64,000 nt of DNA, taken from Candidula unifasciata. Its lineage: Eukaryota > Mollusca > Gastropoda > Stylommatophora > Geomitridae. A program made the translations under genes and the position numbers. Below, in pieces: positions 49,440 through 60,900 of the stretch (positions are counted from its first letter, which is position 1; each line of letters begins with the position of its first letter). The DNA lies in assembly GCA_905116865.2 (NCBI GenBank), contig CAJHNH020002424.1, forward strand, positions 611,501 through 675,500, read 5' to 3'. Below the pieces are notes generated by a model that saw nothing but the letters and a program-made list of their open reading frames with translations, searched no databases and was not told where the DNA came from.

Positions 49440-50070
49440 CTTTTCATTCCCAATTCCCTCACTACCTCATGCGTCACCACAGATCACGATCCCTGGTTGC
49501 CTGGGACAGCTCTCTTGATGATATCCCTCCGTGCCATCGTTTCAGCCCATCCAGCATCATCTCTCTTGGTCTGCATCTACCGCTTTTTCCACTGATCTTT
49601 CCAGTTGTCACGATGTTCTCATATTTCTCTCTTCTCATTATGTGGCCAAAGAACAGTGTTTGTCTCTTTCCTAATGTTGTGTATAGAGATCTACTTTCAT
49701 TAGCTTCTTTCAAGCAATAGTTGTTAGTTATTCTGGTCTTCCAATGTATTCATAACATTCGTCTCAGAAACCACATCGCTATTGCTTCTAAATTCTTCTT
49801 AATTTGTTCACTAACATTCCAAGATTCACTGCCATACAACAGAACAGGTTCTATGTAACATTTTAGCACCCTCTTTCTGACATTAAATGAAAGCGCTTTA
49901 ATGCATATTTTTCATTTTCTGAAATGCAGTTTTCGCTTGACCTATTCTGCTTTTAATCTCTCTCAAACATTTTCCATCTGATAATATAATTGTTCCCAGA
50001 TATTTGCATTTATTGACCTGGTTTAAGTCTTTTTCCTTCAATTGAAATATCACAACGTGGAGTTATCTTC
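49440..50070 (-). mobile_element. LINE RT thumb and C-terminus
   Basis: The minus strand from about 50060 reads ITTPRCDISIEGK, LKPGQ...CKYLGTIILSDGK-type remains, KALSFNVRK, NLFCCMAVNLGML, then an open frame 49713-49474 with SLYTTLGKRQTLFFGHIMRR and GKSGRCRPREMMLDGLKRWH. Several frameshifts. The family matches 39120-39600. Confidence 0.8.
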
Positions 50071-50078
50071 TTCTTTGA

Positions 50079-50214
<136 letters not shown>

Positions 50215-50298
50215 GGCTGTACCGAAAAGTGATTTTCACTATTCGGCCGAATACGAATAGCTGGACCAACTATTCGGCCGAATACGAATACGAATAGT

Positions 50299-50455
50299 GA
50301 ATCATCATCATCATGTGCTTTGCCGGCTGGCATGGGCGATTATGCCTCGCCACAATCTGCGATCTCCTGCAGCACGTATTAGTTTGTGTGCTGACACACC
50401 TCCATGAAAAACCTTCGTTCCATGTTGTCAGCATTAGGCCAGCTTTTTGTCTCAC
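50299..50455 (-). mobile_element. LINE RT tail nested in hAT element
   Basis: The minus strand reads WHGGVSAHKLI-type sequence, then RAAGDRRLWRGIIAHASRQS and a (GAT)n tail at 50299-50313. Same family as 46500-46712. Confidence 0.75.
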
Positions 50456-50846
50456 TGAAGGTATTTCCAGCTGTACTAAACAGGAAAATACGACAAATAC
50501 AGAGAGTCAAAATGAAAACCCGCAAGGCCAAACATCAAATACAAAAATAACGCCGACGAAGAAAACAGTGCCGTCCTTACAAGTCGCCCAGCCCCCCGCG
50601 AGCTCACGAAACCAGACGCCGGGCGGCCAACGCCAGAAGATCAAACAACAAAGACAATCAAGAAACCGAACGTCGATTAAAACATTCAGCCGCTGCCGTT
50701 TCCACGAGACGACGAAAGAACAGATACAACACCCATAAATGATGACGAACTCCCGTTACTTCAAAGAATCAACGAAGAGGACACTCCACTCAAAGAAATC
50801 AAGCCGACAACACTAGAACACTTGCTTTTCTGCCCCTCTTACATTT

Positions 50847-51065
50847 TTAAGTGTTGCATTTTGTTTCTACAGCAACACACCTAAAAACACTATACTCGCA
50901 ACACATGCAAGATGGAAATAAAGGGGCACTTGGTACGCTCGTAGGTGGTGCACAAAGATAATGCTTCACAGTATAAACCAAGGTGGGAAGTCTTGATGTT
51001 TTTTTTTTCCACCAGTCCAGAAACGGTTGTGAGGTAACCACTATTCGTATTCGGCCCGACAGCAA
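50847..51065 (-). pseudogene. hAT transposase C-terminal (dimerisation) remnant
   Basis: The minus frame reads LDWWKKKTSRLPTLVYTVKH and YLCAPPTSVPSAPLFP. It matches the hAT family C-terminal pattern of WW, then FPTL, YL, and PATSVPSERVFS, with the SERVF core degraded to SAPLF. Only this domain survives. Confidence 0.75.
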
Positions 51066-51145
51066 CTATTCGGCCGAATACCGAATAGTTATTGGGTCCA
51101 CTATTTGGCCCCGAAGCGAATACGAAGCGAATATTCGGTACAGCC

Positions 51146-51844
<699 letters not shown>

Positions 51845-52100
51845 TCGTTTCTTCTTCTTTCTTCTTTGCGTTCACCAGCTGTAAACTCTGGCGGAAGGTT
51901 CTGGTTGCTCGTCCACTACTGAACTGCAGTCCTGCTCCAGAATACAGACTGTTGGTTCCTTGCCTCTCCGGCAGATGCACTCCGACTTCAAAGGAAGCTC
52001 CCCAATTAGTCTACTCTTACGACATGCTTTTGGGAAGGCAGTGGGTCTATTCTTGTTTTCTCCACAATGGGGCCCCAGAACCCACACGAGGGATCGCTAT
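51845..52100 (-). repeat. (GAA)n-tailed dispersed repeat, copy 8
   Basis: TTTCTTCTTCTTTCTTCTTT opens, then TTCACCAGCTGTAAACTCTG, GGCAGATGCACTCCGACTTC, TTAGTCTACTCTTACGACAT and GGGGCCCCAGAACCCACACG. Near complete minus-strand copy lacking part of the ACATGGATG block. Confidence 0.85.
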
Positions 52101-52149
52101 TGGTAATTTAAACTCTATTTATGTATTTAAACTTGACTGAATATGAAAG

Positions 52150-52275
52150 TTATTCTTCATATACTCCATGCAGTGTGGCTTTGGTAGTCGTGTCTATCCA
52201 TAATCTTCTTCCAATCAGTTCTGAAACAGATTATCCTCTATACCAAGATATCACACTATCTTCTCTCTTGGTCTC
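52150..52275 (-). mobile_element. LINE RT C-terminal fragment, right half of a split copy
   Basis: TGTCTATCCATAATCTTCTT and ATATCACACTATCTTCTCTC plus TTGGTCTCCCTCTGCTTC align with 39130-39250. The continuation is found at 52847-52930. Confidence 0.6.
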
Positions 52276-52449
52276 CCTCTGCTTCTATTTGTTTATGTTT
52301 ATTCAACGGATGAACATCATGGTACACGGCTGTCACCCATAAATGCTCCGTTCTACTTGTACTTAAAGCCTGATTCTGAAGAATCTCAGCACAGTGCAGA
52401 AACTACTTTAGGCACATTTTTAATTCAAAATTTTGCCCAAGCAGCACCG

Positions 52450-52660
52450 TTAGAAAATGTCTTCTGATGCTATACCATTCAAGGCATATACCAAAAGAGG
52501 AGAGGGACTTAGAGCAAGAGGCAGACCAATAGCAAGATGGAAGGATAACATTAGAGAAACTCTACAGTACCAGGATGTGTCTTTGGTCGAAGCAGCCAGA
52601 AGAGCACGAACCATGACCTTATATCTCCCTCGACACAAGCAATAAAAGAGGACGTAAAGA
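52450..52660 (+). mobile_element. LINE RT C-terminal fragment
   Basis: The frame reads SDAIPFKAYTKRGEGLRARG and RPIARWKDNIRETLQYQDVS, then LVEAARRAR. It is closely related to 53661-54130 and is inserted between the two halves of a minus-strand RT fragment. Confidence 0.8.
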
Positions 52661-52834
52661 AGAAGCGCCGTGAGGATTCTTTTTTCGAAATCCAACTGCC
52701 AAGGTATTTTTTACGTGCGCAACACTACACAAGGGCGTTCGATCTTACTAAGCAGAGACTAGAGAAAATTACTAGAAGTCCACGTGAAAAAATTCCGCCC
52801 TTCACCGGGGTTTGAACCCGGGTCCTTCAGCGCT

Positions 52835-52930
52835 CGAGGCGGATGCCAAAATCCCTCTGCTTCTTTCACCCCCCAGCTTTCCTACCATCACAATGTACTC
52901 CAGTTTTCTCTTTCTCGTGATGTGGGCCTT
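52835..52930 (-). mobile_element. LINE RT C-terminal fragment, left half of a split copy
   Basis: CCCTCTGCTTCTTTCACCCC and CACAATGTACTCCAGTTTTC with TCTTTCTCGTGATGTGGGCC continue the 52150-52275 match to 39235-39300. About 570 bp separates the halves. Confidence 0.6.
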
Positions 52931-53190
52931 TAGAACCTATCGGGCATATAAGAAGAGCACCCATATTTTGTACAGACCAATCGGCACTAGGTGGGTAATG
53001 TGGTAAGCATTACACCGGCCATTTTTACTTTCCCAGAATATACATCCTGGTACCCATTTTAGGCTGGGTGGACCTGCGACGCACCATACTATGATTAAAA
53101 AAATCAACGCAACCAGCAGTGGGTTTCGATTGCGGTACGTTGGAATTACGAGTCGGACTCGCAACGCCTAAGCCACGGAGGCAGCCTGTT
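52930..53190 (-). mobile_element. tRNA-derived SINE family A
   Basis: The minus strand begins GGCTGCCTCCGTGGCTTAGG (A box TGGCTTAGGCG), with a B-box-like GCAATCGAAACCC. The body is AGCCTAAAATGGGTACCAGG and ACATTACCCACCTAGTGCCG. The tail end is truncated at 52930. Confidence 0.8.
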
Positions 53191-53660
53191 CAATATATTC
53201 TCACCCTTTAGTAGGTAGCCGTCTGTAACTGGGAACCATGGAATTGTACCGCGGGTTTTATGAACAACATCTGCGCTGACTAAATTTCAGTTTGGGAGTG
53301 GCAATCTCTGCCACATAGTCCACACAATGAAGCTGGTTTTCTGTCTTTCACTATCTGCCTCCAAAAGGGGTCGGTCTGCAGCTGATCTCACCCAAGCGTC
53401 TGTGTCAATGATGATGTCTTTCGGTCACATCTGTATGCATCATGGCGCGGCATTAACCTTCCTGTAGGCGTTATCCATGTTAGCAGTTTACCATGCGTCG
53501 TGACCCATATTTAGGTGCACAAATATTAAAGAGTAGCCATAGTCTGAGGAGTGACCAGAATAGATAAAATCGGGAATGAGGTCACACAAGATAAAGTCGG
53601 CACAGAACCAATTCTAAAGTACATGGAAAGATAGCAAATCAATGGTTTTCCCACTTGGAG
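53191..53660. other. unassigned intergenic sequence
   Basis: No recognised coding or repeat feature. Confidence 0.4.
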
Positions 53661-54130
53661 AGAATGCCTTCTGGTGCTTTACCATTCAAGGCATATACCA
53701 AAAGAGGAGAGGGACGTAGAGCAAAAGGTAGACCAACAACAATATGGACAGAACATAAACATGGACGCTAGGCACGGCCGCCTATTGTTTTTTTTTTCTT
53801 CAGCCGTGGCAAATTTTTTTTTCTGCCAGACGGTGGCCGTTGCATTTTTGCTCCATTTGTAGACTGGAAGGATATAGTTTCGTCGCCCAGCTTCTGAGTT
53901 GAGTGCATCGCGTGACACTGAGCTACGTGTGTTTTTCGTTGGCACAGGCGCAGAGCAACAATGGGGTGACCGGTTTGCTATGAAGCTGAAACAAGGATTA
54001 CCAGACAACATCAGAGAAACTCTACAGTACCACGATGTGTCTTTGGTCGAAGCAGTCAGAAAAGCACGAAACAGGACCTTATTCTCCCTCGACACCTCAA
54101 GCGGTAAAAGAGGACGCAAAGATGAAGAAG
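53661..54130 (+). mobile_element. LINE RT C-terminal fragment interrupted by an insertion
   Basis: MPSGALPFKAYTKRGEG and KGRPTTIW (53664-53750) continue, after 53751-54004, as NIRETLQYHDVSLVEAVRKA and TLFSLDTSSGKRGRKDEEA. The uninterrupted relative at 52450-52660 shows where the junction belongs. Confidence 0.8.
53751..54004 (+). mobile_element. ~254-bp insertion sharing a module with 21378
   Basis: The right half, GTGACACTGAGCTACGTGTG, GTTGGCACAGGCGCAGAGCA and GGGGTGACCGGTTTGCTATG, matches 21378-21470. The left half contains T-runs and GCCGTGGCAAATTTT. No coding frame. The family is undescribed to me. Confidence 0.6.
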
Positions 54131-54234
54131 CTATAGTCTATTTCTGTTGAAAGTATTCGATTTTGCTGCCAAAGGAATTTAAGCTAAAGCCAGGAGTGGC
54201 CAGATCATAAATGTGGTGAAAACTGGGCCAAACA

Positions 54235-54600
54235 TGGACAACGAATAGGGCCCTAAAACAGAAAATAACCGCATGTAAAATGCGCTGTCTCCGCAAGGTC
54301 ACTAACAACACCAGACGAGACAGGGTTACGAATACCAGCATTGGAGAGAAAGTTGGAATAAGACCATGATGGATTATAGAGACAGGTCAAGAATGAAATA
54401 GTTCGGCCATCTAGTGAGAATGCAGCCAGACCAGACAGCATATGAAACTTCTTACAGTAGAACATCTGGGAGGAAGGTAAGAGGAAGACAAAGAAAGAGA
54501 AGGATGGATGGTATAGCTGAAACCTGTAAAAGTATAAACAAATCCATCACCCAAGCCACCCGAGAAGCGCAAGACAATACAGAAATCCACGACACTGGGC
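54235..54600 (+). mobile_element. LINE RT C-terminal fragment
   Basis: The + strand reads KITACKMRCLRKVTNNTRRD, RVTNTSIGEKVGI, EMKWFGHLVRMQPDQTAYE (after a frameshift) and GRKVRGRQRKRRMDGIAETC. This is the RT thumb with GHLVRM, followed by an ITQATREAQD end. Confidence 0.75.
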
Positions 54601-55227
54601 AACAACCTGATATCAGTGAGTCGACAAAAGAAGAAGGTGACAACTGTTCAGCTCGCCTTGAGAGCGAAACACGCGAATCAAAAAACATTAATGTGATAAA
54701 GGCGAGAAAAAGTACACAATTACTCACCGGCAGTCAAGGTTGGAAAGTTGATGAGAGAAGATATGTGTGTGATTTGTCAAAATATTATCAGTAGCAACAT
54801 AACTAATAGTGCGAATAATATGTGACTTTAGACCACAGTAGTAGAAGTAAAGAATGATTCGAGAATCTTACTAATATTACTAGTATACGTGAATTATATA
54901 TTCTAGCGGCGGTGTTAATTATGATTGATAAATACGTATTAAAAAAAAAGGACAAAATATATATCGAGCTTATACTCGTTTACTGGTGTCTTTGTGCTTG
55001 TGCATCGTCAGCTCATGTGTATATCCGTGGCCCTGTCATGAAACCTTTGTGTTTATGTGACTATTATTATACCTATACGTTTGTATAGGTGCACTCAAAT
55101 AAAAAATTGGAGTCAGCACTGAAGAGGGTCCTTTTTACGTTTCTCAGGCCAAACATAATGTAACTGGGCTTTCATTCATGCTTTCTCTTTCAATTTTTGT
55201 GTGCTGGAGTCGTAAGTTTCACCGCCG
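54601..55227. other. unassigned intergenic sequence
   Basis: No recognised coding or repeat feature. Confidence 0.4.
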
Positions 55228-55535
55228 TAGATTTCCCGTGTGGTTTCTGTGACCCCATTATGAGGAAAAGGGGGGGGGGGGGAGGCAAAAATAGACTCAA
55301 TGCCTGTCTAAAAGTCGACTAATTGGGAGCTTCCTTTGAAGTCGGAGTACATCTGCCTGAAAGGCAAGGAACCAATAGTCTGCATGCAAATGTCAGACTG
55401 AAAAAACTACAAGGGATATGACACGCAACGCTCAGTTTCTGGAGCAGGACTAGAGTCCTGAAGTGGACGAACAACCAGAAATATCCGCCGAAGTTTACAG
55501 CCGGTGAGCGTGAAGAAGAAAAAGACCTCTGTAGA
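55228..55535 (+). repeat. (GAA)n-tailed dispersed repeat, copy 9
   Basis: GTGTGGTTTCTGTGACCCCA, a G12 run, AAAATAGACTCAATGCCTGT, GACTAATTGGGAGCTTCCTT, GGAGTACATCTGCCTGAAAG, AGGAACCAATAGTCTGCATG and GCCGGTGAGCGTGAAGAAGA. Near complete + strand copy. Confidence 0.85.
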
Positions 55536-56155
55536 TAAGCGTGCTCAGGGCACAAGCTTCCTAAACTTTGTTTTCCTATCGTATCCTCAACATTCGTCTA
55601 TGAAACCTTTTCGTCTATAAAGCTCAAATAGGTCGAAATAAATCTATTACGATTTGTCCACCAGTTTAGCTACGCATGCGCAGAGTGTGGCTTCTGGAGC
55701 GCCTATGGAGACGAATACTTCCTACCTGGGCTGGACAGCCGAGATTATTGGTTTGGGAGCAGTTACACGCACAAGCAGTTAATATTAGTTGGCAGTACAT
55801 GTAAAATAGAAAATTATAGAGAACCTGCCACTTTTGCTCCAATTACAGATTACCTGTGTAAGTTTCTGTGTTAGTCAAATACGAAAAGTGCTCATTTATC
55901 AAGATGAATTGACATCTGTCGAGACGATCAGATTGAGACTGAGAATTGGAACCACTTCTTCTTAGTTTCTATTCTAACTCTTGTTTGGATTATATTTATA
56001 AAGAATAAAAACTGATGTAACAAATTTGCTTTCCTTTGTCAGTTTTATGTGTGTCAAGGCAAGCCGTATTTTTGGAATATAACATTAACAGACATGAGCT
56101 GTGCATGTTTTGTAGTCTCTTTTACTTTTACTTTACTACTAGAATTCAGTTAGAT
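55536..56155. other. unassigned intergenic sequence
   Basis: No recognised coding or repeat feature. Confidence 0.4.
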
Positions 56156-56625
56156 AACAATGTTAGGTTCTCCTTTAAACTACGGCCGGTTAGTCTGAGT
56201 TCAGTCCCCTGGCTACAGTGCAATTACGGAGTGGAGAAGGCACGAATCACAAAACAAAGTGAGATCAAAATTATCAGATATAGTGGCGGTCATTATGGGT
56301 ACGTACTCGACGTTACATGTGTACCCTACCCCGGCTCTCCTGTCAAATGCGGCCAAGAGAGAGAACTCGTCAAAGGCTTTTTATTCTTCGTCCGGATTTG
56401 ACAGGAGTACCCCCTACCCCTAACCCTACCCCTAACTCAAACCCTAATCCTAACCCAAACCCTAGCCGTATGATGACAGCAGGGCGCTGCACGCTGTCTA
56501 TCGCCAACCCACAGTAATTATGTCATTTGTTTCGTTCCCTCCTCTCCACTCCGTAATTGCACTGCAGCCAAAGGACTGAACTCTAACTAACCGGCCATAG
56601 TTTAAAGGAGAGCCCAATGTTATTA
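56156..56625. mobile_element. foldback element with ~90-bp inverted repeats and telomere-like core
   Basis: The left arm, TCTCCTTTAAACTACGGCCG through CAGTGCAATTACGGAGTGGA (56170-56236), pairs with the right arm, TCCACTCCGTAATTGCACTG through CGGCCATAGTTTAAAGGAGA (56544-56612), with few mismatches. An inner hairpin CTCCTGTCAAAT/ATTTGACAGGAG lies at 56337-56408. A CCCTAA-like tract follows at 56408-56465. No transposase frame. Ends approximate TTAGGYTCTCC; a target duplication was not identified. Confidence 0.75.
56408..56465 (-). repeat. short interstitial telomere-like tract
   Basis: About nine imperfect CCCTAA/CCCTAC/CCCAAA units inside the foldback element. It is the reverse-complement form of the tract at 42920-43070. 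Confidence 0.75.
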
Positions 56626-57640
56626 ACATCGATTAACCATCGTGAGTAACCAACAGAACTATCTCATCTGCACAGTCAGACTAAATTTTGAGTGGTTACT
56701 GTGTGGATTTTTATCTTCTAAACGGTGAGAATATCGTGGGCAGAAAAAAAAACTGAAGTATTGGTTAACTGCAGATGTCACTAAATCTCATTTTATTATA
56801 ATAAGGAAAAGATAAAGTATATAGTATAGGACATTTCAACAGACGAGCTGAAATGTAGAAATTGGATTTAAATGGGAAAATATCAAGCAAGAGAAAGGAG
56901 AAAATGGGTAGAGAGACAAATATATCTGGAAATATTTTGACAACAAATAATAATCAACCAACCCGTTTCATAAAAACATTAAATGACAGAAAGGATGCTT
57001 GTGTGCATAGCTTGATATACATAGCTATTTCTTTTCTGCTACCACCATTCAGAATCATGTATTTTTTTTTTAAGATAATGACTTGTACAAAGATATTTTT
57101 TCTGTGAATTTTCCTGGGAAAAAATTTCAGATTTATTTATGTTTATATAGTTGTTCTTTTGTCCTACTGTTTATGCCATAAAACATAATAGAGAGGAGTT
57201 AACTGTAGTTTCTTATCTTGTGCCAGCTGGTAGCTTTTGCTAGTGTTCATTATGTTAATTTTTTACTGCATTTCTTTAGTTTCTTTTACAGCCTGCCCCC
57301 ATCACTTTCTTGGGTCAGCTTCTTGCCTGCTGGTCTTGTGTAGTACAGGCTAACTGCTGGCTGATTTTGTTCCATTCTTACCAGATTCCTGAACCATTTT
57401 ATTCTTTGATGTTCTATGAATGTTCACTTATTCTTTGGCCCCCCTTATTACCTAATTACCTTAAGGAATAAAGATTGTTTCGATCATTAAATGATTATTA
57501 CGTATTTTTATTTGTCAGCTTTCAGATGCAAAAGGAAATGCATGCTAATAATGTTTTAAAACTCAAATTTCTTTGTTTGAAAAGGCAGCCCACAAGTTCC
57601 CTCTAAGTTTAGGCTTGACTATTTCACACTTGCCTGTTAG
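56626..57640. other. unassigned AT-rich sequence upstream of the kinase exon
   Basis: No coding frame or repeat family recognised. It ends in the splice acceptor TTGCCTGTTAG at 57640, so at least its right part is an intron. Confidence 0.4.
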
Positions 57641-57950
57641 GATGTCTGAAACAAGTACATCCAGCTCCGCTAGTCCTTCAGCAGTGGATAGTTTACCTTC
57701 AGACATTTCCAATGTTACCAGCTTCGGAGACAGCACCAACTGTAACAATATCGCTATGCAGAGACCTTCAGGTCCACGTAAAAATAGCGCTGAACGAAAT
57801 ATCATTCACACTCGCATGGAAGACACAGATGTCTGTAAAGAATATGAATATGGGGAGAGTCTCGGTGAGGGCTCCTTTGGTAAAGTGTACCGGGCAAGGC
57901 ACATACAGAGTGGAGAAACTGTTGCCATCAAGGAAATTGTCAAGGAAAGG
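57641..57950 (+). CDS. STK33: STK33-like exon with start codon and glycine loop
   Basis: Acceptor TTGCCTGTTAG ends at 57640 and donor GTAAGT starts at 57951. The frame from ATG 57642 is open for 103 codons. In-frame codons upstream of this ATG (TTGTTTGAAAAGGCAGCC...) are also open but lie before the acceptor. YEYGESLGEGSFGKVYRARH and SGETVAIKEIVKER are unmistakably a protein kinase N-lobe. Confidence 0.9.
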
Positions 57951-60900
57951 GTAAGTGATGCTAGGTGTACTGTATTCTCTATCTCTTTAACTAAAGCTTA
58001 ATGTGCCTTTTGTGTTTACTGTTTGTGTTAACACTATACGCCCTCTGCATATCACTGACAAACGTGCTTATTCAAGAATAATATCGAGGATTTTGTTCAA
58101 ATATGATTTATATATAATGTCAGAAACATCAGTGTCTGAATGCAAAAATGTAATTTGTACCACTGCCATATTTATTCATTATTTATAGTATGTTTGTTGT
58201 CAAGTTAAATGTATCTAACTGTAGCAACACTTTTCTCATTGTCTACAAAGGAGGAAAAGTTTACATTAAAATTCAACAATGATGCTGTTCCACGCTCCAA
58301 TACTCCAACCTTCCTGGGAGTCAAGCTTGACAGTCGTCTGACATGGAAACATCACATACTAGAAACTAACAAAAAAGCTATGAGAAAACAAGGTGTGATG
58401 AAGAAATTGGCAGGCACCACTTGGGGAGCAGACAGTTGTATCTTGAAGCAGGTATACACCGGCACAGTCAGACCAACTCTCGAATACGCATCATCGTCAT
58501 GGATAACAGCAGCCCATTCCAATAAACAGATACTAGACAAAACGCAAAATAGAAGTCTGCGTACAATTCTGGGAGCCATAAAATCTACACCTATTGTAGA
58601 AATGGAAATGCTGAAAAAATGAAGAGAATGCTAAACCACCCACTACACGAAAAATTGGCAGCCAGGACAAAAAAAAAACAGAATAAAGCGCACAAGCCTA
58701 AACCATCTAACGAAGGAATTTGGAAAGTCATTCTCTTCACTACTTAACCAACAATGTACACCTGAAGAGCTATCTTTCGATTTCTGGGACTCCGAATTAT
58801 TGACACTCAATGTGTCAACATCCATCCCGAACCTGGGAAACAAAGATGCTGAGCCCGCTTTAGTGAAGAAAGCACTCACAATGGAACACCTCAACAACAT
58901 GTTCCCACAGGACAGCTGGACGAGAATCTACACGGATGGATCGGCAAAAGAGGCAACTACGAATGGTGGAGCAGGTGTTTACATAAAACACCCAGATGCC
59001 ACTACTGTGTCCCTAGCAGCCCCCACCGGACGAACTTGCTCTTAACTACAAGGCAGAACTCTCAGCTCTATTGATGGCAGCACAGTATATGAACAATCTG
59101 CAAATCACCGCAGGCAGGATAGTTTTTCTCACTGTCAGCTGTACAGGCCCTTGAGTCCAAACCTACCGACAGCACACTACAAAGTCTAACACAGGAACTT
59201 GCTTTGTTGTCAAATAATGCAGAAATTCACTTGCAGTGGATTCCGTCTCACTGCGGCATCAAAGGCAATAAAAGCGCAGATGCTTTAGCCAAGGAAGGCA
59301 GTAACAAACTACAGACCTACCAGCCACTATCTTTTCCAGAAGTAAAAACTCTTATTAAGAGAAAATCAAATATTATAAATAATGAAAGAAAGGGCAACTT
59401 AAAAATTTTGATGGGTGACTTGAATGCTAAGATAGGATCAGACAACACAGGTTACGAAGAAATTATGGGGAGACATGGTCTAGGAGTAATGAATGAAAAT
59501 GGAGAATTGTTCACAAATTTTTGTGCAGGTAACCAGTATGTTATTGGTGGAAGTATTTTTCCCCATAAAAGAATACACAAGGCAACATGGGAATCACCAG
59601 ACCATAAGACAACTAATCAAATTGACCACATTTGTATTAACGAAAAGTTTAGATCATCCCTTTACGATGTTAGGGCTTTCAGAGGTGCCGATGTATTTAC
59701 TGACCATTTCCTGGTGATAAGTAAAATCAAGTTGAAACTAAAAAGATATATAACATCTTATAATCATAGAAACCAATATAATGTAGGCTTTCTCAGAGAT
59801 AAAGAAATTAAGGAACAGTTCTCAGTTACGGTCTCTAATAAGTACCAGGTGTTGCAGCAGTTAGCTGAAGATGTCAACACAGAAGTCTGCTGGGATCAGA
59901 TCAAAGGAATCTGGAATGAATCTTGCGTAGAAGTTCTTGGCAAGAAAGAAAGGAAACATAAAGCATGGATAACACCAGAAACCATTAAACTGATTGAAGA
60001 TAGGAAAAGTAAAAAGGCAGAATTAAACAATAGCAAAACTAGAGCTGCTAAAGCTAGAGCTCAGGAGAATTACACAGAAGCCAACAAGGAAGTTAGGAGG
60101 CATATAAGGGCAGATAAAGTGAAATATCTTAATGATCTAGCACAAGAAGCGGAGACAGCAGCAGCAAAAGGAAACCTCAGAGAACTTTACAGTAACACAA
60201 GAAAATTAGTAGGTAAATATAGTCAGCCAACTGGATCAATCAAAAATAGTCAAGGAAAGGTACTTACTAACACTAAGGATCAAATGGACAGATGGGCTGA
60301 ATATTTTGAAATGCTTCTAAATAGACCAGGCCCAGAGGTTCCCCCAGATATCCAGCCTTTAGAAATGGAACTGAATATCAACTGTGAGATACCATCCAAA
60401 GAGGAAATTAGAAAAGCTATAAAGCTTCTTAAGGAAGGAAAGGCGTCAGGCCCAGATGGTATCCCAGCTGAAGCCATCAGGACCAACATAAACACATCAA
60501 CAGAATTGCTACATAGATTATTCAGTAAAGTCTGAGAGACCGAAGAAATACCAGCAGACTGGAGAGAAGGATATCTTGTGAAACTGCCCAAAAAAGGTGA
60601 TCTACAGGAGTGTGAAAACTATAGAGGAATTATGTTGCTGTCAGTTCCTGGAAAAATATTAAGTAGAATTATTTTGGAAAGATTAAAAGATGCTATTGAT
60701 AAAATGCTAAGAGATGAGCAGGCAGGTTTTCGGTCCAACAGATCCTGTACTGATCAGATAGCCACATTACGTATTATAATAGAGCAAAGCATTGAACTGA
60801 ACTCACCACTTTACATTGGATTTATAGACTATGAAAAAGCATTTGACAGCATTGATAGGGAATCTCTCTGGAAATTGATGGGGCACTATGGAATCCCACA

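Noticed and set aside
57573..57641. Upstream extension of the kinase frame
   Set aside because: The extension begins at a TTG and lies before a good splice acceptor. The ATG at 57642 is preferred.
59204..60535. Single 443-codon protein
   Set aside because: It is a chimera of two LINEs joined at an insertion point with a target duplication.
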